A stretch of DNA of 24,648 bases from a virus. Where the stretch lies: IMG/VR virus record IMGVR_UViG_3300031658_000116, positions 1 to 24,648 of that record, one strand, 5' to 3'. The notes below the pieces were generated by a model. It was not told the DNA's origin, searched no databases, and saw nothing but the letters and a program-made list of their open reading frames with translations. Positions 6,606 through 14,331 of the stretch are shown here, one piece after another. Position numbers and translations under genes: made by a program. Each line of letters begins with the position of its first letter. Position 1 is the stretch's first letter.

Positions 6606-8807
6606 ATGCCAACAATCGCGGGCTATATTTCCCTAGCAGATGTAGGGGATGGAAAAACATTTAATCGCTATTACTCTACGTTGAGCGTAGGTGGCAGCAT
6701 TTCTACTACTCAAGGCAGCAGGAAGTACTTCTTTGATGTTATACACCGAGTAGATTTATCTCCTACTGCACCCACCTCTAGTACTGTCTTTTCTTTACTG
6801 ATAGGAACTGACGGCACTAACGGTACTAACGGTACTAACGGTACTAACGGCACTAACGGCACTAACGGTACTAACGGTACTAATGGTGTTGATGCTGATA
6901 TCTATAAAACCATTTACTTATTCCAAAACGGCGTAGCTGCCCCTTCAACTCCTGGTGCCTCTCAAGGTTTCTCTGCTTCCACAGGCTTAGCTACTTCTGT
7001 AGGTTCTTGGTCAACTTCCGCTACTACTCCTCCTGCAGGTCAGGTAATTTACGTAGCTTCTATTCTGTTATTTCAGTCAGAAGGGACAGGTAACTGGGCT
7101 TCAGCTTTTGCGTGGGCTGCTAATGCTGCGAGTGCTTCAGGTACTAACGGTACTAACGGTACTAACGGTACTAATGGTGATGATGCCCCTAGGTTTGCAG
7201 AGATAACGCTCTACTACGCAGGTACTTCTGCTCCCTCTGCACCAACAGCTACCATAACCTGGTCAACAGGTGCTATTTCTAGTATAACCTCAGGTTGGTC
7301 TAGAACTGCACCAACAAAAGTTGCTACAAGTGACATTGATGTATATTCATCTTATCTTGTGTTTATCGATACAACTCCTCCTTTTAGTGATACTGCCGTT
7401 ACAGGTGCTACACCTGCACAAGCGTTAAACTTTGATGGCCTTGTGACCTTTACAGGCGGAGACTTTGCGATTGATGGTTCTACTATTACATCTATTGATG
7501 GCGGTAACATTACTACTGGGACTATCAACGCAGATAAGATTGATGTCGATGGCACCCTAACACTCGCAGGAGCCACCTCAGGTTTTATTGCTGGTCGTAC
7601 ATCTACTTCTGACTTTGGGACTGATGGTTTCTACATCGGTCGGACAAGCTCAGGTGGTACTGTTGCAGATGGCTTTCAGCTATCTCATACGAGTGTTACA
7701 GACAGCTCTCACTCACAACTGTCTTCAGGTACAGTCCAAGCAGTTATCCATGATGATGATGCGGGTCTTCGTATCTACGAGCCTGTGTTCTATAAGCGTG
7801 GTACTGGTGTTGGTGGAGACACACTCTTGACTGCCAATGGGACTGTCATACTAACCAAAGGCGACATCCACACGGTTACCATTCAAGGTTCTGGCGGTGG
7901 CGGTGCTGGTGGGGGGGCCTCTTCAAGTGGCGCTAACAACTCCATACGCCTTGCGATTGCGGGTAATGCTGGTGGAAGCACATCAGTCGCCCTCACAGGT
8001 GCGACAGGATTTACAGGCACACGGAACCATTCCGCCTCAGGTGGTACGGGTGGTGCTGGTGGTATCACTTCCCTTTTCGATGGTGCCAACGGTATCTCGA
8101 CGCCCTTTGGAGATGGCGGCATCGGCGGTTCTGATAATGTCGGGTCAACCGCTCGTGAAGCTACATCTCCAAACGCAACCGCTTATGGCGGTGGTGGTGG
8201 CGGGGGATATGGCCGCTACCGCTCCGATAGTGGCGACCACAATGGTTATGGTGGTTATGGTGGAGGAGGGGGTGCGACTATCACAGTCACCTACGACCTC
8301 ATAGATGCTACCACTGATGGAACACTTAGTGTCACCATCAATGCGGCGGGTGGAACTACAACTGGTAACTCTAACCTTGGCGGAACAGGTGCTGCTGGTC
8401 GTAATGGTGCTGTAGCTATATCAGGTATTCTTGATGGTTACATACCACTTACCATATCAGACCTCCAACCACTCCCTTGGGCAACGAACAACTCTCGCAC
8501 GGGCAATGAGACTTTAGGTTCTACAAACACTAACTCCTACGTTCAAATTCTAGATGGAGGCACTGGTAATGGTAGATACTTCTACGGAATAAGAACAACA
8601 GGTCCTGCTAGTGGTGCAAGTGGTGTAATATCTGGAGCTGGACTTTGGCTAAAAGAGGGTTCAGGGGCAGCAGGGACTTTTCTACAGGCTGGAGACAGCT
8701 ATTCAGTGGTCGCCAGCACATCCGCAAATATCTTTGGGTTCATACCTGCGGGGGGTTCTGTCACAGCAAGACGGTCCTCTGCTACTGTAAGCTATTGGGA
8801 GCTATAA
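6606..8807 (+). CDS. Tail fibre/adhesin with collagen-like GTN repeats and polyglycine tip
   Basis: This 733-residue protein is the likely receptor-binding fibre. In order: an N-terminal leader shared with the previous gene; eight Gly-Thr-Asn repeats (residues 70-93); a beta module (about 94-178); four more GTN repeats (179-190); a second, similar beta module (191 to about 275). Then comes a segment IDGGNITTGTINADKI (297-312), like the trimeric stalks of lambda J-type proteins. A glycine-rich domain follows (about 428-610, with GGGGAGGG and YGGGGGGGYG), like polyglycine-sandwich phage adhesin tips. Last is a C-terminal beta domain (about 620-733). The stretch from about 7590 to 8500 writes Arg mostly as CGT, CGC or CGG, while flanking genes prefer AGA, so the tip may have been acquired. 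AAGGAG at 6593-6598 is the ribosome site. A chaperone-like gene follows directly. Confidence 0.85.
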   Translation: MPTIAGYISLADVGDGKTFNRYYSTLSVGGSISTTQGSRKYFFDVIHRVDLSPTAPTSSTVFSLLIGTDGTNGTNGTNGTNGTNGTNGTNGTNGVDADIYKTIYLFQNGVAAPSTPGASQGFSASTGLATSVGSWSTSATTPPAGQVIYVASILLFQSEGTGNWASAFAWAANAASASGTNGTNGTNGTNGDDAPRFAEITLYYAGTSAPSAPTATITWSTGAISSITSGWSRTAPTKVATSDIDVYSSYLVFIDTTPPFSDTAVTGATPAQALNFDGLVTFTGGDFAIDGSTITSIDGGNITTGTINADKIDVDGTLTLAGATSGFIAGRTSTSDFGTDGFYIGRTSSGGTVADGFQLSHTSVTDSSHSQLSSGTVQAVIHDDDAGLRIYEPVFYKRGTGVGGDTLLTANGTVILTKGDIHTVTIQGSGGGGAGGGASSSGANNSIRLAIAGNAGGSTSVALTGATGFTGTRNHSASGGTGGAGGITSLFDGANGISTPFGDGGIGGSDNVGSTAREATSPNATAYGGGGGGGYGRYRSDSGDHNGYGGYGGGGGATITVTYDLIDATTDGTLSVTINAAGGTTTGNSNLGGTGAAGRNGAVAISGILDGYIPLTISDLQPLPWATNNSRTGNETLGSTNTNSYVQILDGGTGNGRYFYGIRTTGPASGASGVISGAGLWLKEGSGAAGTFLQAGDSYSVVASTSANIFGFIPAGGSVTARRSSATVSYWEL
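6804..6884 (+). repeat. Nine-base tandem repeat coding for GTN (first array)
   Basis: Eight units of GGYACTAAY at 6813-6884 are preceded by one degenerate unit (GGAACTGAC, 6804-6812). The units differ only in GGT/GGC and AAC/AAT third positions. Unit length is a multiple of three, so copy-number change would lengthen or shorten the collagen-like stalk without breaking the frame. Confidence 0.95.
7140..7175 (+). repeat. Nine-base tandem repeat coding for GTN (second array)
   Basis: Four units of GGTACTAAY lie in the same gene and the same frame as the array at 6813-6884. The last unit ends in AAT, as does the last unit of the first array, and both arrays lead into Gly-x-Asp-Ala. This supports duplication of the whole repeat-plus-domain module. 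Confidence 0.95.
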
Positions 8808-8808
8808 C

Positions 8809-9174
8809 ATGTACTACTATATGATTAACGGTACAGTGATTGAGTTCGTTGCAACAAACTTACGCATCATAACTGAACTTTCAGTAGAGCAAGGTTTACC
8901 TGTGGTTCAAGACGATGAATACTACGGTGAAGGTTATCACTACGCAGATGGTGCTTTCGTTAAGGAAGCATCGTTCATCGAACAAGAACGCCGAAAAGAG
9001 AGGACTGAAGAGTTCTCCCAGACCCTCGACAAGCTCAACGCTTCTTGGTGGGACAGTCTTACAGATACAGAAAAGACTGAGGTAAACACATACAGAACCG
9101 CTTGGTTAGACTACCCGTCTACAGAGGTTAAACCCACAAGACCTTCTATATTTAACCCTAAGGGAGCAACATGA
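8809..9174 (+). CDS. Second tail fibre assembly chaperone-like protein
   Basis: This 121-residue acidic protein begins with a beta-rich part (MYYYMINGTVIEFVA), continues with a charged helix (about 53-78) and ends with YRTAWLDYP (95-103) and a terminal RP (111-112). That ending parallels the YRQALRDI...WPVRP of the chaperone-like protein at 778-1026. It lies one base after the large fibre gene, the normal place for a fibre chaperone, and its stop overlaps the next start (ATGA). Function as a folding helper or attachment factor for the fibre is inferred from position and the C-terminal pattern. Sequence similarity alone is modest. Confidence 0.65.
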   Translation: MYYYMINGTVIEFVATNLRIITELSVEQGLPVVQDDEYYGEGYHYADGAFVKEASFIEQERRKERTEEFSQTLDKLNASWWDSLTDTEKTEVNTYRTAWLDYPSTEVKPTRPSIFNPKGAT

Positions 9175-9620
9175 AAGTAATTCACTTAGACCCTAGTAGT
9201 ATCATTGCTCATTGGCGGACAATTGAACCTGCTTTACAATCAGCACTCGATCATTCGGTAGGTGAGTCAACTACTTACGACTATCTTTCTTGGTTACAAA
9301 ATCCTGAACACTATCAGTGTTGGATCGTGTTAGATGAAAAAGAAGTTATTGTAAATGTTAGTATAACTAAAATTAATCGTTATGCTACTCACAAGTCCCT
9401 TCACTTAATCACAACAACAAGTATAAACGGTGGAAGATGGGACACCTATAAAGAAGCCCATCATACTATAGAAGATTACGCTAGACAGAAGGGATGCAGA
9501 CGCATTGAGATGTATGGTAGAAAAGGGTGGTCTAAAATTCTAGGGAAACTTAAAGGTTCCCGAAATGAAAAATACAAAGAAGTGTACGTTGTGCACTCGA
9601 TGGAGTTAACAAATGAATAA
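9171..9620 (+). CDS. GNAT-fold-like protein in the position of T7 gp13
   Basis: This 149-residue protein has the look of a GNAT acyltransferase fold. A beta hairpin CWIVLDEKEVIVNVSITKI (50-68) is followed by a helix EDYARQKGC (101-109) and a strand ending RIEMYGRKGW (111-120). The Gly-Arg-Lys-Gly-Trp segment recurs in small phage proteins of this type encoded just before internal core protein genes. In T7 the corresponding slot is gp13, needed for building the internal core. No clear acetyl-CoA pyrophosphate loop (Q/RxxGxG/A) is visible, so catalysis is doubtful and a structural or chaperone role is as likely. Its ATG overlaps the previous TGA, and its end overlaps the next gene by eight bases. 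Confidence 0.65.
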   Translation: MKVIHLDPSSIIAHWRTIEPALQSALDHSVGESTTYDYLSWLQNPEHYQCWIVLDEKEVIVNVSITKINRYATHKSLHLITTTSINGGRWDTYKEAHHTIEDYARQKGCRRIEMYGRKGWSKILGKLKGSRNEKYKEVYVVHSMELTNE

Positions 9621-10347
9621 TAGCCTATATAATCCTTTCATGCCAGACCTCAGACTCAGACCTCATGGTATGGTGTTTAAAGGGGGAGGAGGTGATACTG
9701 AAACAGTAGAGTCTATCCCTGACTGGTATAAACCTTTTATCGAAAAGGGAGCTAATGCCGCCAGTGACGCGCTTGATGCAGGGTCTCTCAGTACCGTAGT
9801 TGGACTTAACGATAACCAGAATAAGGCACTCTCAGGAATGGAAGGTGCAGCTACAAGAGCAGACAGTAACTACAACACTGCAGCTAACGCTACAGGAGTG
9901 CTTACTGATGCTGCCTCAGGCAAAGGTATTTACGGAGCAGGCGCTACTCAAGGACTCAAAGACTCTGCTATTCGTGATGCTCAATCAGCTTTCGCTCCTG
10001 TAGGTTCTCAACTGGCAGCTCAAGGGCAAGTAGGTGGAGCGCGTGCTGCTTTGCTTGGTCAAGAAAGAGATGCTAACCTTACCTCAGAGCTAGCAAGTAT
10101 CGACTACCAAGATCTTTCTGATCGCAGAGCTACAGGTACTAGCGCAGCTAACAGCATTATTAATAACACTGGAGATATGAATACCGCTGCAGGCGCAGGC
10201 GCTTCTATCTTAGGGGAAGCGGGCGGTATCGAGCAAGAACAAGGGCAAAGAGAAGCAGACGCCACCTATCAAGGGTTGTCTCGCTTTGCTAGCCTTCTAT
10301 CAGGCGCTCCTCAACCAGGACAACAGGCTGTCCAAGGAGGAAAATGA
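9613..10347 (+). CDS. Internal virion (ejection) protein, gp14-like by position
   Basis: This 244-residue protein is rich in Ala, Gly and Gln. After a short N-terminal segment it has VESIPDWYKPFIEKGANAAS (about residues 32-51), an opening common in podovirus internal or DNA-transfer proteins. The rest is long helices with many small residues (about 70-225), suited to threading through the tail and assembling in the envelope. There is no signal peptide and no clear enzyme motif. GGAG at 9602-9605 precedes the ATG. It is the first of five consecutive probable ejection proteins, matching T7 gp14 in order and size class. The assignment rests on composition, the N-terminal motif and synteny. Confidence 0.62.
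   Translation: MNNSLYNPFMPDLRLRPHGMVFKGGGGDTETVESIPDWYKPFIEKGANAASDALDAGSLSTVVGLNDNQNKALSGMEGAATRADSNYNTAANATGVLTDAASGKGIYGAGATQGLKDSAIRDAQSAFAPVGSQLAAQGQVGGARAALLGQERDANLTSELASIDYQDLSDRRATGTSAANSIINNTGDMNTAAGAGASILGEAGGIEQEQGQREADATYQGLSRFASLLSGAPQPGQQAVQGGK
10335..10340 (+). promoter_or_regulatory. Ribosome binding site fixing the start at 10349
   Basis: AGGAGG lies eight bases before ATG 10349. The reading frame extends upstream to an earlier ATG at 10286, but that start overlaps the previous gene by 62 bases and lacks such a site. I therefore place the start at 10349. Confidence 0.85.
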
Positions 10348-10348
10348 T

Positions 10349-11641
10349 ATGTCAATGTTAGCACGAAACCCTATGGGGGACGAAGAACAGAGAGTTCAAG
10401 GTAGACAAATTCAAGGTGGTCCTACCTTACAAAAGAAGCCAGGGTTAGGACAACAAGTAGGTACTGCAGTAAAAAATAAGTTTCTTAGCTCAGCAATGAC
10501 ACCAGGTGGTCTTGTTGGTACAGCTGCAGTAGACGGTGGTGCCGCTGCTACCCAAGGTTTATTGGGTGCAGGTGGTACTATTAGTCCCTCTCTTGGCACT
10601 ATTGGTACTACTATCAGTGGTGCTCTAGCCCCCGCTGCTACTACTAGTGCAATAACTGCTGCTGCTCCTACTGCCTTGTCTGCTGCAATTCCAGCTGTCA
10701 CTACCAGTGTTTTACCTACTGCAGCAACGTCGTTAGCTGCACCCCTTGCTACTGGCGCTACTGCGGCTGCTGGTGGTTTAGCGGCTATGGCACCGCTGTT
10801 AGCAGCAGCAGGCCCCTTCGCTCTGATGGCTCTTCCTTTCTTACTTAACGACGGTACAAACAAAGTACCTGACGTAGACTACGGTCCTGATCCCTTTGCT
10901 CAAGGATACAATAATGGTACTCCTGGTATAGGTTTGGCTACAGAGTTTTTAGGGAGACACCCCATGGGTGGAGTTGCTTCCCAAGTTCCAGGTATTCAAG
11001 CGGCACAACAGTTAGCTGCACAACACCCTATGGGTAATGTTGTTTCTCAGTTACCTTTTGGTAAGGCACTAGGACTTAACGATGGCACTACCTGCGTAGG
11101 TGGTGTCAACTGTGACTGTCCTTCTTGTAAAGCAAGGAAGTATAACAACGGTACTCAAGGTGTTCAGCCTACAACCAACATGAACTATGCTGGCGGCACT
11201 GACAGTGTTCCTGCTATGTTGACTCCTGGTGAAGCTATTATTCCTGCTGCTGCAGCTCAGAATCCTGCTAATAAACCTATGATAGATTCAATGGTTAACG
11301 AAGGTAGAGCCGCTAACGACATGGCACAAGGTGGACCTCTTCGTACACAGACTTACGGAGGCCCTATGTCTTTACCAGAAGCCTCTCCTGTTACTACTTC
11401 CAATATCGGTAGCTTACAGTCTCCTTCTCTCGGCCAACAACCAAGTGACTTCCCTTCTGCTCATATGTCGGGACCACTCTCAGGTAAAGCTAAGAGAGAA
11501 CAAATGAAATTACTGCAAGATATGTCTTTTAAAAAGAAATCTTTTGAAGCAGAAGAAGCTAGGAAGCAACAAGCTTTCGAAGAGAAGATGTCCCAGAATA
11601 GAAGTAAATCTATGATGTCTCTCCAGCAATCACAGGAGTAA
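10349..11641 (+). CDS. Ala-rich virion protein with hydrophobic stretch, Cys cluster and GT motifs
   Basis: This protein has 430 residues from the ATG chosen by AGGAGG at 10335-10340. Residues about 130-167 form a long Ala/Leu/Gly hydrophobic stretch that could insert in a membrane. The second half carries several [YL]-N-[DN]-G-T motifs (about 166-170, 187-191, 243-247 and 265-269). It also has a cysteine cluster C249-x5-C255-x-C257-x2-C260, and then YAGGTDSVPAMLTPGEAIIP (280-299), a segment typical of tape-measure-like and internal virion proteins. The C-terminus (about 385-430) is a charged coiled coil with many Lys, Glu and Gln. It sits one base after the gp14-like gene and just before the transglycosylase-containing protein. 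A role in DNA ejection is inferred. I do not recognise the exact family. Confidence 0.65.
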   Translation: MSMLARNPMGDEEQRVQGRQIQGGPTLQKKPGLGQQVGTAVKNKFLSSAMTPGGLVGTAAVDGGAAATQGLLGAGGTISPSLGTIGTTISGALAPAATTSAITAAAPTALSAAIPAVTTSVLPTAATSLAAPLATGATAAAGGLAAMAPLLAAAGPFALMALPFLLNDGTNKVPDVDYGPDPFAQGYNNGTPGIGLATEFLGRHPMGGVASQVPGIQAAQQLAAQHPMGNVVSQLPFGKALGLNDGTTCVGGVNCDCPSCKARKYNNGTQGVQPTTNMNYAGGTDSVPAMLTPGEAIIPAAAAQNPANKPMIDSMVNEGRAANDMAQGGPLRTQTYGGPMSLPEASPVTTSNIGSLQSPSLGQQPSDFPSAHMSGPLSGKAKREQMKLLQDMSFKKKSFEAEEARKQQAFEEKMSQNRSKSMMSLQQSQE

Positions 11642-11646
11642 GTTAC

Positions 11647-14307
11647 ATGGCTGATATACTTTCAGGAAATCTCTGGGAAAATTACAAAGAAAAACTAGGC
11701 TATATAGAAAGCTCTAATAGATATGAGATCAAAGGTGGGACTAATGATCACTACGATGGCAAGTATCAATTTGGAAAGATAGCTAAGAAAGACATTGGTC
11801 TGGGTCACTCTATCAAAGAGAGAGAAGCTTTTAGAAAAGATCCTGCTGCTCAAGAAAAAGCCTTACTTGATCTCAGTAAATTAAATTACAAAAGATTACT
11901 TCAAAACCCAAAGTTTGCCGAGATGAGCACCGATCAGCAAATGGGAGTACTTGCTTATGCTCACAACCAAGGTGCAGGTGGTGCTAAGAAATGGTTAAAT
12001 ACAGGTAAGGTAGGTAAAGATGGTTTTGGAACCCTAGGAACTAAGTACTATTCTGCTTTCTCCGATAAATCACCTTTTGATTTTAGAGGAGTAGAAGAAA
12101 GCCTACGCCCTCAGTTAAGACCGACAGACTTAGATACTACACGCGCAGCTACAAACTTTGTTTCCTTACCAGCAGTAGCTGTTCCGCCAGTTCAATCTAA
12201 AATACCCCCTACATATGTACCACCAGTAACCCACGTAACGGGTACACAGCAAATAAACCCTAATGATGTAGACACCGCAGTACGTGAGGCGCTGCTTCCC
12301 TCCGCCGGGTTTCCTTCTCCTACTACTGTGTCTCATATTCGTCAAGGTTTTAACCAAGGTACAGCGGAAGTTCCTCAAGTAGCGGGGTATAACGATGGCA
12401 CTGAGAGTGTAAGTTGGCTTGACAGTCTTCGTTCTATCTTCGATCGAGTGCCTTCTGGGGAAGAACTCCGAGACACTGCAAGAAGAGCCAGGGAAGAAAC
12501 TTATAATCCTGCTCCAGAGGTTAACACAGGCGTACCTTTACAGGTCAACGATGTTAATTTGTTACCTCCTGCTCTTCCACCTCAGGCGTCAGCTATAGAA
12601 AAAGGTTACGTTCCTACTCAAATGGGTGCGACTGAGTTAAACTTACCTAAGTTTATTAACGCTAACTCTAACGTACCTACTGCTCCTCAAGCGGTTCCTG
12701 TTATTGGTCGTAATATGGATGTAGCTATGGGAGATGACGGTAGACCTAGGATACCTGCTATGCACCTATCAGATCCTTTGCTTAACGCGGCTATGGACTA
12801 TAATCCAGGTGGTGTTTACTCTCGAGATGGTCAGGAAGTAAAGTACACTCAGACAGAAGCATTCCCTGCTCCTGTTATACCTGCTTCTCAAGAGAATATC
12901 AGGTTAGCTAATGAGATTAGAATAGTATCTGATGAGCTCTCTATCACGCCACCCGGACGTATGTACGACCGTGTACAAGTGCAGCTAAATGAACTAAAAA
13001 GACAACAAGCTGCCTTAGGTGAAACAACTGTACCTACGGTTTTGTCTCCCTCTAACTACCCTCCGATCTCTGAGGTTGAAATTGATGGTGACGAGGTGTA
13101 CAGTGGTCGAGGTGACTTAGGTATGCCCAAAGACCCTGCGCTTGTCACTGAGTCTAGTGTCGCAGCACCTAAAACTAAAGAAGACGTTGAAGCTCAGATC
13201 ATTGCGAAAGATGTTGCAAGAAACATAGATATCGAAAATGAAGCAGACCTTAAGAAAAAGTCAGATGAAGCAATTCAAAACAGTGGACTAGGCATAGATT
13301 CCTTAAAGGGGCTTGGTTCTAAGCTACTAGAAATATTCGATATGGAAAGTAGTGATGTAACTAAAGCTATAGGCCTTTATTTGTTATCCAGAGCTACTGG
13401 TGCTTCTCATGGAGGTTCTATGCGCTGGGCGGGTGGTACTGTTCTTAATCAGGTTGAAACTCGCACTGCAGCAGAGAACAAGACTAAAGCTGAGGTAGCA
13501 AAGACTGAAGCAACATCTAAAGTTTTACTTGCTTCTGGTTATACCCCAGAGTCTGTAGCTGCATGGTCCGCCACAGGTATTGCTGGTACCTTAGATAAAC
13601 CTGGACCCGACTATACACAAAAACAACTTCGTGACAAGTACGCAGAAATACTGGCAGGAAATAAGTTTACACCTGAATCACTTAAGGCTGCTTTTGGTAC
13701 TGTTCCTGGACAGTTTAATCCTGGCTTCCTTACATTGAAAGGAGGTAATGGTAAAACTAATGCTGAAAACTCACAATTGCTCATCAAAGACTTAAGGTCT
13801 AACTTTGAGAATATAATAAAAGAAGCTTTTGAAGGCAATGAAGAACAAGGCGCAATCTTTTTATCAGATATGATGACAAGCGCTGAAACTCACTGGGTTA
13901 GCTCTGGTATTCCTATTGGAGACGAAGCAGTTGGCGCTAACATTAAGCGAGTCACCTCTCTCGCTATGGAAGCAGCTATGGCTGACTCTAAAAGGGGTAC
14001 TACAACAGTTAAAGACATTACCCCTTACATTAAGAATATGTCTTTGGACGAGTATGCACAGTCTGGAACAGATTCTATCTGGGCAATCGGAAGTACGAGT
14101 AAAGTAGATTCTTCTAAAGTAGCAGTACTTAGAAAGGATATGTACTCTAAGTCCGGTGGTGATACTGAAGTAATGAAAGGCGCTTTTTTATCTGCAGTAG
14201 ATGAATTTGAAGACCTAACTCCTGACCAAAAGGCTAGGTTAAAGCCCGGTAAAGGGGAAAATAAGTTTTATGTTTATCTACGAGAAAAACTTGCTGGGTT
14301 ACAATAA
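11647..14307 (+). CDS. Internal virion protein with N-terminal transglycosylase-like domain
   Basis: This is an 886-residue protein. Residues about 10-125 resemble a lysozyme/lytic transglycosylase fold. IESSNRY carries the likely catalytic Glu21, YDGKYQFGKIAKKDIG (36-51) takes the place of the usual GLxQ segment, and AYAHNQGAGG (103-112) matches the AYNxG element. Such a domain would cut peptidoglycan locally while DNA is delivered, as the N-terminus of T7 gp16 does. A proline-rich, disordered linker follows (about 160-500), with FNQGTAEVP (235-243) and YNDGTESV (248-255) motifs shared with the preceding protein. Then come helical regions, including LLSRATGASHGGSMRWAGG (about 578-596). AGGAG at 11634-11638 sets the ATG. 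The gene is certain; the enzymatic domain is likely. Confidence 0.78.
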   Translation: MADILSGNLWENYKEKLGYIESSNRYEIKGGTNDHYDGKYQFGKIAKKDIGLGHSIKEREAFRKDPAAQEKALLDLSKLNYKRLLQNPKFAEMSTDQQMGVLAYAHNQGAGGAKKWLNTGKVGKDGFGTLGTKYYSAFSDKSPFDFRGVEESLRPQLRPTDLDTTRAATNFVSLPAVAVPPVQSKIPPTYVPPVTHVTGTQQINPNDVDTAVREALLPSAGFPSPTTVSHIRQGFNQGTAEVPQVAGYNDGTESVSWLDSLRSIFDRVPSGEELRDTARRAREETYNPAPEVNTGVPLQVNDVNLLPPALPPQASAIEKGYVPTQMGATELNLPKFINANSNVPTAPQAVPVIGRNMDVAMGDDGRPRIPAMHLSDPLLNAAMDYNPGGVYSRDGQEVKYTQTEAFPAPVIPASQENIRLANEIRIVSDELSITPPGRMYDRVQVQLNELKRQQAALGETTVPTVLSPSNYPPISEVEIDGDEVYSGRGDLGMPKDPALVTESSVAAPKTKEDVEAQIIAKDVARNIDIENEADLKKKSDEAIQNSGLGIDSLKGLGSKLLEIFDMESSDVTKAIGLYLLSRATGASHGGSMRWAGGTVLNQVETRTAAENKTKAEVAKTEATSKVLLASGYTPESVAAWSATGIAGTLDKPGPDYTQKQLRDKYAEILAGNKFTPESLKAAFGTVPGQFNPGFLTLKGGNGKTNAENSQLLIKDLRSNFENIIKEAFEGNEEQGAIFLSDMMTSAETHWVSSGIPIGDEAVGANIKRVTSLAMEAAMADSKRGTTTVKDITPYIKNMSLDEYAQSGTDSIWAIGSTSKVDSSKVAVLRKDMYSKSGGDTEVMKGAFLSAVDEFEDLTPDQKARLKPGKGENKFYVYLREKLAGLQ

Positions 14308-14331
14308 ATCAAATGATTAAGGAGAAACTAA

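Noticed and set aside
6804-7175. CRISPR-like or regulatory repeat array
   Set aside because: The repeats are contiguous 9-base units in frame, without spacers. They code for GTN collagen-like repeats inside the fibre gene.
7883-8304. Long open frames on both strands across the glycine-rich fibre tip
   Set aside because: Glycine-rich GGN codons automatically give open, Pro-rich or Val-rich frames in the other phases. These are shadows of the fibre gene.
10286-10351. Programmed +1 frameshift joining the genes at 9613 and 10349 (AGGAGG followed by AAA TGA)
   Set aside because: It resembles the RF2 arrangement, but the spacing from the Shine-Dalgarno sequence to the slip codon is too short and AAA to AAT re-pairing is poor. 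The same AGGAGG is ideally placed to start the next gene at 10349.
10411-10863. 150-codon Ala/Pro/Val-rich frame on the - strand
   Set aside because: It is a shadow of the Ala-rich protein at 10349 and has no independent start signal.
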